Below, in pieces: positions 17,933 to 27,086 of a DNA stretch of 64,000 nt. Every line of letters begins with the position of its first letter. Positions within the stretch are counted from its first letter, which is position 1. The stretch is from Flavipsychrobacter sp. (GTDB lineage Bacteria; Bacteroidota; Bacteroidia; Chitinophagales; Chitinophagaceae): NCBI GenBank assembly GCA_017849575.1, contig JAFIGV010000011.1, positions 1-64,000 on the forward strand, read 5' to 3'. A program made the position numbers and the translations under genes. The notes below the pieces were generated by a model. The model ran no database searches and was not told the DNA's origin. It saw only the letters and a program-made list of their open reading frames with translations.

Positions 17933-18526
17933 ATGAAGGACAAGAATAAGACGGAAAAAAACAGCGCGAAAAACACTGCACTACCTAAGGATGAAGGTCC
18001 GTCTATGCCGATGAGCATGGACGACTCCGCAAGTGACCGGGAACGCCTGAAGCAGGAAACAGCAGCCATGCAACTACCCGATGTAAGCGATATCTCCGGA
18101 CAGGAACACATTACGCAGGCAGCCATACCCGGTGCAATGGCCGATAGCACCCCTTCCTCCGTGGATGAAGAAAGAACTTCGGCACAGGATGAAAATCCTG
18201 GTGAAAACGACGACGCAGCGATTGTAATGGGCACGGAAGCCGATGTAAGCGCTGAAGACCTTGAATTGCTCGGAGATCGCAATGAAGATAGTGATGGTGG
18301 CGATGATGAAATGATGGACAAAGAAGGGCTGGACGATACCGATTTTGATGGCGAACCCCTTAACGAGGGCCGTGTGGACATGGACAGCACCGGCTATGAT
18401 CTTGATATGCCGACAGATGACGAGGACCGTGCGCCTAATCCGGCATCGGCGCCTGACGATGAAGAGAACGATTATTTCAGCCTGGGCAGCGACGACAATG
18501 ATAATCTTACAGAAGGAACTCCGTAG
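17933..18526 (+). CDS. Acidic low-complexity protein of unknown function
   Basis: Protein of 197 aa starting MKDKNKTEKNSAKNTALPKD; an alternative ATG at 17909 adds 8 residues. It is Asp/Glu/Ser/Gly-rich throughout, with no predicted globular domain, no signal peptide and no membrane segment. The C-terminal half is strongly acidic (for example DGGDDEMMDKEGLDDTDFDG). A similar but even more acidic small protein follows 43 bp later in the same direction. Function is unknown. Such proteins could act as nucleic acid mimics, chaperone tails or metal buffers, but nothing in the sequence decides this. Confidence 0.6.
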   Translation: MKDKNKTEKNSAKNTALPKDEGPSMPMSMDDSASDRERLKQETAAMQLPDVSDISGQEHITQAAIPGAMADSTPSSVDEERTSAQDENPGENDDAAIVMGTEADVSAEDLELLGDRNEDSDGGDDEMMDKEGLDDTDFDGEPLNEGRVDMDSTGYDLDMPTDDEDRAPNPASAPDDEENDYFSLGSDDNDNLTEGTP

Positions 18527-18569
18527 TAGGCACAGCTTTTTTGTGAAAATCAAATAAATATTGCACAGT

Positions 18570-18809
18570 ATGGAGACCACAGCAAAAACCACACATGAAG
18601 AAATCATTTTGACGGAAATACTTCCGGAGCGTGTTCCACTTTTGGTATTGGAGGACGACGATGAAGAGGAGGATGAAGATGATGATGACCTCGATTTTGA
18701 GGAAGATGCAATGGTGGAAACGGAAACGGAGGAAGATTTCGACGAAGATGACCTTGACCTTGCAGACCTTGATGAGGACGACGAAGACGATGACGATGAC
18801 GAACTATGA
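18570..18809 (+). CDS. Extremely acidic small protein
   Basis: Protein of 79 aa. After a 27-residue start (METTAKTTHEEIILTEILPE and a hydrophobic PLLVL stretch) it consists almost only of Asp and Glu; I count about 44 acidic residues of 79. I used ATG 18570; TTG 18561 is an alternative. It is likely co-transcribed with the acidic protein at 17933 and ends before a strong terminator. No known family is recognised. Simple-repeat DNA (GAn/GAnGAn) could produce such a frame by chance, but the clean start, operon position and terminator favour a real gene. Confidence 0.6.
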   Translation: METTAKTTHEEIILTEILPERVPLLVLEDDDEEEDEDDDDLDFEEDAMVETETEEDFDEDDLDLADLDEDDEDDDDDEL

Positions 18810-18843
18810 TTGGGTATGAAAGCTCAGGGTTGAGGGAAATTGT

Positions 18844-18888
18844 AAAGGCAGCGGCAAAACGGGAACGCTGCCTTTTTCTATTTTTTTA
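18844..18888 (+). terminator. Rho-independent terminator of the acidic protein genes
   Basis: A 10-bp stem AAAGGCAGCG/CGCTGCCTTT with a 12-nt loop, followed by TTCTATTTTTTT. Confidence 0.88.
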
Positions 18889-18919
18889 GTTAGGATGAGG
18901 ATCGTATTCAGTTGTCCGC

Positions 18920-20641
18920 TCACCCTTCGGTCTTTACAGCATGAAGGCGGCGGTGCAGTTTGCTGTTTTTGTATCCATAGAGAAAATAGATAAACAAACC
19001 TATCACTAACCAGACAAGGAAGCGCAGCCAGTTGGTATGGCTCTCCTGTGCCATCAGATAGAAACAACTGATCAGGCCAAGGACAGGGATAAGCGAAAAC
19101 CGCCGGATATAAGTGAACACAGCAACAATTGTGGCCACCAACCAGAACAGGAGCATGGGCATCCCCTCCAATGACCACAAGCGGAGAAAGTGTTCTGGCA
19201 CATAGTACATCACCAGGCCAATGGCAAGGAGCAGCATTGATGGAAAGATGAAGCGTCCATTGATGTAGGGAACCCTAAAACCAGCCTTTCTCTTTTGCGG
19301 CTTTTGACCCAGCGCCAGTATGCCGCCACACACCAATACAAAGGCAAACAGTGTTCCGATGCTGGTAAGCGCCAGTACGACATCGAGGTTAAGAAACAAA
19401 GCAGGTATGCCAACCACGAGGCCCGTAAGCACAGTAGAAAACGAAGGGGTGCGGTACTTTGGATGGATTCGTGAAAATATCTTCGGGAGCAGACCATCGC
19501 GGCTCATGCTCATCCATATGCGGGGCTGACCCAATTGAAAAACCAGTAAGACACTGGCCGTAGCAATAATTGCACTTACGGCAATAATGCCCGATACAAA
19601 CTTAAGGCCCACTGCATCGAAGACCTTTGCCAGCGGGTCGCCCACGTTCAGTTCTGTGTACCGTACCATACCCGTGAGCACGAGGGCCAGCAAAACATAC
19701 AGCACCGTACAGATAATCAGAGAATAGATCATGCCCTTCGGAAGATCACGCTGAGGGTTTTTACATTCTTCAGCCGTAGTAGAAATTGCATCGAAACCGA
19801 TATAAGCAAAAAACACTGCCGACACTCCCTTCATGATCCCGCCAAAGCCGGTAGGCGAAAATGGTGTCCAGTTTTCTGGATCGACGTAATAGGCACCCAG
19901 TACAATGACTAAAAAGACCACGATAAGCTTGACAATCACCAAAGCATTATTTGCGGCCTTAGACTCGCGAATACCCACAAAAACGATGTACGTAATAAAG
20001 CTAACAATGGCCAGCGCCGGAATGTCCATAATAAGGCGCAGCCCAGCCAGATGGGGCGCTTGTGTCCAGGCTACATACCGCGACTGCAGTACCGGATCCA
20101 GTTGATGCAACTGCGTTCCCTGCTTGATCAACGTCTGTGCCTCCTGAAATCCTGTGTGCGCCGTTACATAATCCATGGTCAGCCAGTCATAGATGTGCAG
20201 GTGTACTTTGTCTAGCAGATTGGTAAAATAATCGCTCCAGGATATGGCCACTACGATGTTTCCGATGGCATACTCCATGAGGAGGTCCCACCCGATGATC
20301 CACGCGAAAATCTCTCCAAAAGCTACATAAGAATAAGTATAGGCACTGCCGGATACGGGCACAAGCGAGGCGAACTCCGCATAGCACATGGCCGCAAAGC
20401 CACAGGCTATAGCTGTGAAAACATACAGAAAGACCACCGCAGGCCCTCCATCGTAGGCAGCCTTGCCTATGCTGCTGAAGATACCTGCGCCTATTACGGC
20501 AGCAACCCCCATAAGGGTTAGGTCTTTGACACCGAGCACCCGGCGCAAATGTTCAGGCACACCATGGCCATCGCTAAGACCGGTAGCAGCTTCTTGTTCA
20601 ATTTGCTCTATAGACTTCGTTCGAAATAAATTCTGCCACAT
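18920..20641 (-). CDS. Amino acid permease, APC superfamily
   Basis: Inner membrane transporter of 573 aa with about twelve to fourteen helices. The first helix carries the APC signature GVAAVIGAGIFSSIGKAA, which forms the substrate backbone-binding site; the N-terminal part before it (RVLGVKDLTLM) is typical of the cationic amino acid transporter branch. VFFAYIGFDAISTTAEECKNPQRDLP is the conserved sixth-helix region of that branch (read here as two adjacent segments). Substrate is probably a cationic or neutral amino acid, imported with protons or sodium. It stands alone; the neighbouring porE-like gene ends with its own terminator. Confidence 0.9.
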   Translation of the reverse strand: MWQNLFRTKSIEQIEQEAATGLSDGHGVPEHLRRVLGVKDLTLMGVAAVIGAGIFSSIGKAAYDGGPAVVFLYVFTAIACGFAAMCYAEFASLVPVSGSAYTYSYVAFGEIFAWIIGWDLLMEYAIGNIVVAISWSDYFTNLLDKVHLHIYDWLTMDYVTAHTGFQEAQTLIKQGTQLHQLDPVLQSRYVAWTQAPHLAGLRLIMDIPALAIVSFITYIVFVGIRESKAANNALVIVKLIVVFLVIVLGAYYVDPENWTPFSPTGFGGIMKGVSAVFFAYIGFDAISTTAEECKNPQRDLPKGMIYSLIICTVLYVLLALVLTGMVRYTELNVGDPLAKVFDAVGLKFVSGIIAVSAIIATASVLLVFQLGQPRIWMSMSRDGLLPKIFSRIHPKYRTPSFSTVLTGLVVGIPALFLNLDVVLALTSIGTLFAFVLVCGGILALGQKPQKRKAGFRVPYINGRFIFPSMLLLAIGLVMYYVPEHFLRLWSLEGMPMLLFWLVATIVAVFTYIRRFSLIPVLGLISCFYLMAQESHTNWLRFLVWLVIGLFIYFLYGYKNSKLHRRLHAVKTEG

Positions 20642-20715
20642 AGAAAAAGGTCGCTGATAAAAATGAATGATGGGTAGGCACCGGGCCGACGAAGAAAAAT
20701 AAGGACAAACAACAG

Positions 20716-20750
20716 TATAAAAAAATACTCCCGGCTTTTGGGGCCGGGAG
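20716..20750 (-). terminator. Rho-independent terminator of the PorE-like gene
   Basis: The stem CTCCCGGC/GCCGGGAG (20728-20735 with 20743-20750) is followed on the minus strand by TATTTTTTTAT. Confidence 0.9.
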
Positions 20751-20768
20751 ATATTATTGACGAACGAT

Positions 20769-22949
20769 TTATTGCTTGTTTACCCTGCTGCCCGGGTTGC
20801 CGGCGTCAGACTCGCTGTCTAACTCTTCATCGGGATTATTATTCTCATCCTGCATCAGATTTTGATCTTGCTCGTCCATAGAGCCTGGCTTAGCGCTATT
20901 GAAGATGATACGACGAGTAGGCACATCTGTAACAATCCTAAACTCAGTACGACGATTAAGCTGACGACCCACAGGATTGTCCGCACCAGTAGTGGTAGTA
21001 TTAGGCGCGGCAGGCATTTGTTCGCCATAACCTTTTACGATCATTCTGCTTTCCTCAATACCATTATTAACAAGATAATCCTTTACGGCTTGCGCACGAC
21101 GCTCAGAAAGTTGTTTGTTATACTTATCTGTACCTTTTGCATCCGCGAAAGAGTAAATCTCAACACTCAGCGACCCGTTATCTCTCATGAAGTTCACCAG
21201 TGTATCGAGCGATGCAATAGACTCCGGACGCAGCGTTGCTTTGTCATAGTCGTAGTACACGTTGCTTACGGTGAATGTATTTTTTATGCTGCTGAGGCAA
21301 ATCGTAACGGTAGCTGTGTCATCCGGGTCAGAACGCTTTACGTCTGAAGTATTTACCGTAGCCCGTGTTGAGGAATATCCCTGCAGGTCTGCGGTAATAA
21401 CATAGGTGTGGGCGCGAGACATATTGAAACCAAAAGTTCCGTCGGTAGAATTGTAGGTTTTCAGTTCGCCGGTTTCATCGACCATCTTTACCACAACGTT
21501 TTCCATCTGATCTTTTGTATCACAGTCCACAACCTTACCCGTAACCATCAGGCGGGGTTCGTATTGAATTCTCCAGATATCATCGCAGCAGGTTGGATTT
21601 TTAAGCGCAATAGCTCCTACGCGATTAGATACCAGATACGCATCAGGCTTACCAACGGGATCTTTGATGAAGTAAAGCTCATCCGCAGATGTATTGATAG
21701 GATAACCAAGATTTCTCACATTGGTGTAGCGCGAAGGACCACCATCGGCAGAATATATATCAAAGCCTCCCATGGTCACCCAACCATTCGATGAAAAATA
21801 TAGCTTATTAACGCGAGAGTCATAATAAGGAGTGATCTCATCGCTTTCGGTATTGATTTGTTTACCGGCATTTTGCGGGCGGCGATACGTACCGTTGCGA
21901 GGGTCAATAATAGAATACCAGATATCAAAACCACCGCGGCTCTGCAGCTTACGGTTGGAGGAGAAGAACAAAACTTCCTTCTTGCCCACTTTGGCTACAT
22001 AAGGCTGGGTGTTTGAACCACCGTCGTTAATACCTTCACCCAAAAGCGTAGGTTCAGACCACTCGGCACCTTCAAACTTTGAAACGTAGATCTTACAGAT
22101 CACTTTCATGGAATCTTCTTCTGCGCACTTGGTAAAATAAAAGCGATCTCCTCCGGGGCTGTACGATCCGTTACCAACGTGTACGCGGGGATCATTAAAC
22201 TTGCCATCAAGAAACTTAAGTGCCCATTGGAAAGAATCGGCAACCGGAACATTTTCCTGCTTGCGTGAAACCATCATTCTGGAAACGTATTCGTCGCGAT
22301 TAGACTTGGTCACGTTCACTACAGAGTTTTGATTCATTGTAGCAAACAACAGCGCAGTATCGCCCAGCGGATACGGAGAAAGTTCTGTATAAGCACTGTT
22401 TACATTAGGCCCCGCATTGAGTACAGTTACCGGCTGAGGATCTTTCAGGGAATTCATCGCCATAGTAGCACCGTCAATTTCGCGCTGAGCTCTTTTCTTC
22501 AGTTTCTTAAAAGTCTTGGGGTTGTCCGCAATGAACTTTTTGAACTGGTTGATGGCCTGCTCATACTCGCCCTGCATTTTCAGCATCATGGCTTGTTTGA
22601 ACGTTGCCTCAGGATACAGCTTTGAAGCGAGTGCGAAAGCCTGACCATAGTAGTGCGCCGCAGGAACATAGTCACGCGTCATCCAATAGCATTCGGCAAG
22701 CTGGTAAGTGAGATAGGGATTACGCTCCTGCTCCTGCTTCAGTTGCTGATAATATTCGATGGCGCTGAAATAGCTGCCCGCCTTAAAAAGGTCATCGGCC
22801 CAGCGAAGTTTTTTATAATAAGGAAGCTTCGCTACCGGATCATTTGCCTTGTTCCTATATTTCTCTCTTCGCTGCTGCTGTGCGTAAACATCATTTTGTG
22901 TCGAAACGAGAATTGTTGCTAATAGTAAGAGCAGCCAGTTTTTTCTCAT
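20769..22949 (-). CDS. PorE-like outer membrane-linked protein: TPR, PD40, carboxypeptidase-regulatory and OmpA domains
   Basis: Exported protein of 726 aa with a signal peptide (to about residue 24). Domains in order: TPR repeats (about 45-170), WD40-like/PD40 beta-propeller repeats (about 185-450; for example LFFSSNRKLQSRGGFDIWYS), a CarboxypepD_reg-like beta domain (about 465-545) and an OmpA-like peptidoglycan-binding domain (about 560-700; YYDYDKATLRPESIASLDTL and RAQAVKDYLVNNGIEESRM). This layout is the PorE type, which anchors the T9SS to peptidoglycan and pairs with PorP/SprF, found just upstream. An acidic Asp/Glu/Asn tail follows the OmpA domain. Gene symbol left blank because several paralogues usually exist. 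Confidence 0.88.
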   Translation of the reverse strand: MRKNWLLLLLATILVSTQNDVYAQQQRREKYRNKANDPVAKLPYYKKLRWADDLFKAGSYFSAIEYYQQLKQEQERNPYLTYQLAECYWMTRDYVPAAHYYGQAFALASKLYPEATFKQAMMLKMQGEYEQAINQFKKFIADNPKTFKKLKKRAQREIDGATMAMNSLKDPQPVTVLNAGPNVNSAYTELSPYPLGDTALLFATMNQNSVVNVTKSNRDEYVSRMMVSRKQENVPVADSFQWALKFLDGKFNDPRVHVGNGSYSPGGDRFYFTKCAEEDSMKVICKIYVSKFEGAEWSEPTLLGEGINDGGSNTQPYVAKVGKKEVLFFSSNRKLQSRGGFDIWYSIIDPRNGTYRRPQNAGKQINTESDEITPYYDSRVNKLYFSSNGWVTMGGFDIYSADGGPSRYTNVRNLGYPINTSADELYFIKDPVGKPDAYLVSNRVGAIALKNPTCCDDIWRIQYEPRLMVTGKVVDCDTKDQMENVVVKMVDETGELKTYNSTDGTFGFNMSRAHTYVITADLQGYSSTRATVNTSDVKRSDPDDTATVTICLSSIKNTFTVSNVYYDYDKATLRPESIASLDTLVNFMRDNGSLSVEIYSFADAKGTDKYNKQLSERRAQAVKDYLVNNGIEESRMIVKGYGEQMPAAPNTTTTGADNPVGRQLNRRTEFRIVTDVPTRRIIFNSAKPGSMDEQDQNLMQDENNNPDEELDSESDAGNPGSRVNKQ

Positions 22950-22990
22950 GTGCGTGAGCGTTATAATTGGGATAAAAGTAACAATCTGAT

Positions 22991-23030
22991 TTAAAAAAAG
23001 AAAGGGCTAAAAAAAATTTTTTGCCCTTTC
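22991..23030 (-). terminator. Terminator between porP/sprF-like and porE-like genes
   Basis: Minus strand hairpin GAAAGGGC/GCCCTTTC (23000-23030) with an A/T-rich loop is followed by TTTTTTTAAATC. It lies after the PorP-like gene and before the PorE-like start, so it may attenuate read-through. Confidence 0.75.
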
Positions 23031-23049
23031 AACTTATGATGTGTTTCAC

Positions 23050-24105
23050 TTAGAAACGCGAGCAGGGGTACACCAGACGGCGCGCAAAATCAAGCGGGCT
23101 TGGTGCAATGTAACGCAAGGAAATCTCAAAACCTCCATTGCCATTAGATGCTGATTTCAGTGAAGAAGTATTGTAGTCGTAGCTTACGCCCAAACGAAGT
23201 CCTTTCCATTCCAGACCGCCGGTAATCATCATGGCATCGTTAGAACGTACCCAGCCACCCAGGAAAACGGCAGTAGAAACGGCGCGGAATTCATTATCGC
23301 CCACAGCCAGATGAAATTCATTTCCGGCTACAAGTTCTGTAGCAGTAGATTGCGTTTGATACAATAATGCAGGACGAAGGCTAAGGCGCTCACTCACATA
23401 GGCAATCACACCCACCTGAGCTGCGTAGCGGATACCCAGACCTACTTCGCTGTTCTTTTTCTTTTGAATAGATTCCTGAGGTTGGTTCAGGTTCATGGCC
23501 GCAGCACCGAGCGTATAACCAAACTTTTCACTCACGCTGTGCGCCCAGCTAAGACCTGCATTTACGGTGAAATAATTCACTTTGTTATTCAGGCCAGGAT
23601 ATTCTTGTGAGGTACCCTGCTGGAATACTCCATTGTAATATTCATCTCCAAAATACAGCTTGCTGAGGTCGATACTCTTTTGTGTATAACCACCCTGCAG
23701 ACCGAGTGTCAAGGCCTTATCCACATTAGCGCCCAGAAACTTATGGTAAGCTACAGAAACGAGTCCCGAAAAGTTGGACAGGTTTCCATCACCGGCGCGG
23801 TCGTTATAAAGTTGGACCCCTGCTGCCAGATAGTCGTCATGGGTAAGGTCAGAAATGATGGGGGCATCTACAGATGCGCCGTAGGTAACGAACGGAATAG
23901 TGACGCTTCTCCACTGATTGCGGTAGATGGCTGCTGCCCGCACCTGTCCGTTAAAAGCACCCGTGTATGCGGGGTTCACCAAAAGCGGGGCTGCATCAAA
24001 CTGTGTGAAGTGAACGTCTTGTGCCTGTGCAGTATGCAAACTCATTGCCAAAGCGGCTACCATTGCTGCACGGGTGAAGGTATTTTTCCTGCTCATGATA
24101 TTCAA
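23050..24105 (-). CDS. PorP/SprF family type IX secretion system membrane protein
   Basis: Outer membrane beta-barrel of 351 aa. A signal peptide (ending AQAQ) leads into QDVHFTQFDAAPLLVNPAYTG, the signature of the PorP/SprF family, followed by alternating beta strands. The protein works with a PorE-like partner to attach T9SS cargo or gliding adhesins at the surface. Genomes of this group have many such pairs, often next to a cargo gene with a type B sorting domain; none is seen directly upstream here, so this pair may serve the general machine. A good promoter lies 44 bp upstream. Confidence 0.92.
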   Translation of the reverse strand: MNIMSRKNTFTRAAMVAALAMSLHTAQAQDVHFTQFDAAPLLVNPAYTGAFNGQVRAAAIYRNQWRSVTIPFVTYGASVDAPIISDLTHDDYLAAGVQLYNDRAGDGNLSNFSGLVSVAYHKFLGANVDKALTLGLQGGYTQKSIDLSKLYFGDEYYNGVFQQGTSQEYPGLNNKVNYFTVNAGLSWAHSVSEKFGYTLGAAAMNLNQPQESIQKKKNSEVGLGIRYAAQVGVIAYVSERLSLRPALLYQTQSTATELVAGNEFHLAVGDNEFRAVSTAVFLGGWVRSNDAMMITGGLEWKGLRLGVSYDYNTSSLKSASNGNGGFEISLRYIAPSPLDFARRLVYPCSRF

Positions 24106-24148
24106 ACCTTATTGATGTTATCTGTTTAAAAAATTACGATTCTGTTGA

Positions 24149-24177
24149 CAAAAATAAATTTTGTGAGCCTTGCTCAA
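24149..24177 (-). promoter_or_regulatory. Promoter of the porP/sprF-like gene
   Basis: Minus strand TTG (24177-24175), an 18-nt spacer and TATTTTTG (24156-24149) match the Bacteroidota TTG/TAnnTTTG promoter. The rest of the 331-bp divergent gap to ftsK holds no gene. Confidence 0.65.
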
Positions 24178-24412
24178 CGGTTGAAAATACGCAAATATTT
24201 CAATGATGCAATACTCCTCACTCAAAATTGTACTTCACTAACGAAGGCATATGGCTCTATGTTATCCCGCCCAATTGCCACATCGAATGAAGACAGGCAA
24301 AGAAATGGAAAAGTTTGCCTATCTGCTAACAAAGGTCGAAATTCAGGAAAATAATTTTTCGACCGATATTTTGCGAAACAGCGGCTAAAAAAGCTTTACT
24401 TCCATAATATTG

Positions 24413-24420
24413 TACTTTTG
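24413..24420 (+). promoter_or_regulatory. Promoter -7 element for ftsK
   Basis: TACTTTTG matches TAnnTTTG, ending 16 bp before the ATG at 24437. A -33 TTG is not evident. Confidence 0.55.
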
Positions 24421-24436
24421 CACGCCCACCAGTGAT

Positions 24437-27028
24437 ATGGCAACGACCTCAAAGAAAAAACAAAACGTTTCAGCCACAAATCAAACCAGACTATCTCCCG
24501 GTTCGCCCGACCGGAAACGTCAGATACGGCTGGGTTTCGGCATCTTTTTTCTGCTCGCAGGTGTTTTTGCCTGCTTTGCCATTGTAAGCTACTATTTTAC
24601 CTGGCAGGAAGACCAGGATAATATGCTCACTTCGGGCAGTCTTCTGGATTATATCTTTCAGGATGGATCGCCCGCAGCCAATTGGGGTGGCCGCCTTGGG
24701 GCCGTAGTGTCTCATCTGCTTGTTTACCGCGGTGTAGGACTGGTGTCTATCGTTATCGGGCTTTGGTTAATGGCCATTGGGCTCAATCTGGTATTTCTTA
24801 AGCGAGCGCTGCCCATTATTCGCTATCTGCGTTGGTTTTCCATAGTCATTCTTATCGGTGCACCCATTTTAGCTTATGTAATGCCACAGGACGCGTTTCC
24901 CTACGGCGGCGCCTGGGGTAATGAAGCCACGAGCTACCTGATGGGCTTTATGGGTAAGATCGGGGCCGGCCTTGCATTGATCGCTATTGCCTGCTTTTTT
25001 ATCTTCGTCATCTTTGCACTGGACGTTTCTCCCTTGTTCCGGTCGCGGCGGAGTAAAACGCCCGGAGAGATGCCCGACGTCGCTGAGCCGGAAATGGCCA
25101 CGCTGCCCCTCAACAGTGCAGACGCTGCTGCAAAGAGTACAACCCAGGCGCCACAAAGCGCCGAACCGACTCCAAACCCAATCGAACAGCCCGCAAAGAA
25201 GAAACCGCAGCCGCTTACCATCAATGACGAATATGCGATGGGCGCTATTCCCTTCGACCTGACCATAAAGCAAAATCCACAGGCAAGTGCTCCCCCTCCT
25301 CCCTCTCCCGAACCCGAGCCCCAAAAGGCAGAACCGCCAGTGATGCAGAAACCGGTAGTGGTTACAGAGGTCAAGCAAAGGGAGGCACCGGTAGAAATAC
25401 CGCAGGTTGTGATGACGGAAACGCCCGCACGGGAAGAAGCAAACGGACTTCCTTTTGAAGTAATACAACAACAGCCAGAACCCGCAGTGGTACAAAATGC
25501 GCACCGGTCTATCGCCGAGACTGAGCCCTACGCTCCTGAGTTAGATCTTCCCAGCTATAAGTTTCCCACCCTTGATTTGCTCGAAGCCCGGAACGAGACC
25601 ATTACCCTCAATAAGGAAGAGCTCGAAAAAAACAAGAACCAGATCATACAGACACTTCGCAGTTTCGGTATTGAGATCATGCGGATCAGTGCAACGGTAG
25701 GCCCAACGGTCACTCTGTATGAGATTGTACCTGCGGAAGGGGTGCGCATTTCAAAGATCCGTAACCTTGAAGATGATATCGCGCTCAACCTTGCTGCCTT
25801 GGGCATTCGTATCATTGCGCCCATACCGGGTAAGGGAACGATTGGGATAGAAGTGCCCAACGCCAATAAACAGATCGTGTCTATGCGGGGTTTATTGTCA
25901 AGCGAAAAGTTTGCGAATTCCAAAATGAGCCTTCCTATAGCATTGGGTAAAAAAATTGACAATGAAAACTACATTGTAGATCTGGCAACGATGCCACACC
26001 TGCTCATGGCCGGCGCCACCGGACAGGGGAAATCTGTGGGGATCAACGCTATACTGGTTTCTCTTTTGTATAAGAAGCATCCTTCGCAATTGAAATTTGT
26101 GCTGGTAGATCCGAAAAAGGTGGAACTGTCCATTTATCGGCTGATCGAAAAACACTTTCTGGCTAAGCTTCCCAATGAGGAAGAAGCGATCATCACCGAC
26201 ACCAAAAAGGTGATCTACACGCTCAATGCGCTCTGTATTGAGATGGATAACAGATATGAATTGCTTAAAGAAGGTGGCGCAAGAAACATAAAAGAGTATA
26301 ATGAAAAATTCATCAGCCGAAAGCTGAATCCAAAGAACGGCCACAAGTATTTGCCCTTCATCGTGCTGGTGGTGGATGAGTTTGCCGACCTTATCATGAC
26401 GGCCGGCAAGGAAGTGGAAATGCCGATTGCGCGGCTGGCACAACTGGCGCGGGCTGTAGGTATTCATCTTATCGTGGCCACACAGCGCCCTTCTGTGAAT
26501 GTCATTACGGGAACGATTAAGGCGAACTTCCCGGCCCGTATCGCGTTCAAAGTTTCTGCGAAAGTGGATTCAAGAACCATATTGGATGCCGGAGGTGCAG
26601 AACAATTAGTAGGGCGCGGAGACATGCTGGTATCTCATGGCAGTGAATTGCTGCGGCTTCAATGTGCTTTTGTAGATACACCAGAGGTTGAAAAAATAGT
26701 GGACTTCATCGGCAAGCAACGAGGTTATCCCACAGCCTTCGAACTGCCGGAATATGAAGGTGATGACGAGGATGGCGGCAAAAAAATAGTGGACCTTACC
26801 AGCAGGGATAAGCTGTTTGAAGAATGTGCCCGCGTGGTGGTTCAGACTCAGTCCGGATCTACCTCCATGCTGCAGCGACGCTTTAACCTTGGCTACAACC
26901 GGGCTGGGCGCATCATGGACCAACTGGAGGCTGCCGGCATCGTAGGTGCGGCTATGGGCAGCAAGCCTCGCGATGTACTCTACCACACAGAAAGCGACCT
27001 CGACCAATTTTTAAATAGCCTGAGTTAA
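24437..27028 (+). CDS. ftsK: DNA translocase FtsK
   Basis: Septal DNA pump of 863 aa that moves chromosome ends through the closing septum and activates dimer resolution. Four transmembrane segments (about residues 30-205) are followed by a Pro/Glu/Ala-rich linker (about 215-370), then the motor with Walker A GATGQGKSVGINAI and Walker B FIVLVVDEFADLIM, the ATQRPSVNVITG element, and a C-terminal gamma winged helix (MLQRRFNLGYNRAGRIMDQL) that reads orienting sequences. The start ATG 24437 (MATTSKKKQ) is preferred over 24410. lolA follows 58 bp later and is probably co-transcribed. Confidence 0.96.
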   Translation: MATTSKKKQNVSATNQTRLSPGSPDRKRQIRLGFGIFFLLAGVFACFAIVSYYFTWQEDQDNMLTSGSLLDYIFQDGSPAANWGGRLGAVVSHLLVYRGVGLVSIVIGLWLMAIGLNLVFLKRALPIIRYLRWFSIVILIGAPILAYVMPQDAFPYGGAWGNEATSYLMGFMGKIGAGLALIAIACFFIFVIFALDVSPLFRSRRSKTPGEMPDVAEPEMATLPLNSADAAAKSTTQAPQSAEPTPNPIEQPAKKKPQPLTINDEYAMGAIPFDLTIKQNPQASAPPPPSPEPEPQKAEPPVMQKPVVVTEVKQREAPVEIPQVVMTETPAREEANGLPFEVIQQQPEPAVVQNAHRSIAETEPYAPELDLPSYKFPTLDLLEARNETITLNKEELEKNKNQIIQTLRSFGIEIMRISATVGPTVTLYEIVPAEGVRISKIRNLEDDIALNLAALGIRIIAPIPGKGTIGIEVPNANKQIVSMRGLLSSEKFANSKMSLPIALGKKIDNENYIVDLATMPHLLMAGATGQGKSVGINAILVSLLYKKHPSQLKFVLVDPKKVELSIYRLIEKHFLAKLPNEEEAIITDTKKVIYTLNALCIEMDNRYELLKEGGARNIKEYNEKFISRKLNPKNGHKYLPFIVLVVDEFADLIMTAGKEVEMPIARLAQLARAVGIHLIVATQRPSVNVITGTIKANFPARIAFKVSAKVDSRTILDAGGAEQLVGRGDMLVSHGSELLRLQCAFVDTPEVEKIVDFIGKQRGYPTAFELPEYEGDDEDGGKKIVDLTSRDKLFEECARVVVQTQSGSTSMLQRRFNLGYNRAGRIMDQLEAAGIVGAAMGSKPRDVLYHTESDLDQFLNSLS

Positions 27029-27086
27029 ACCATTTGGCAAAGTATTTGTCATTAACAACAACACCGATAACGATTTAAAGAAGAAA

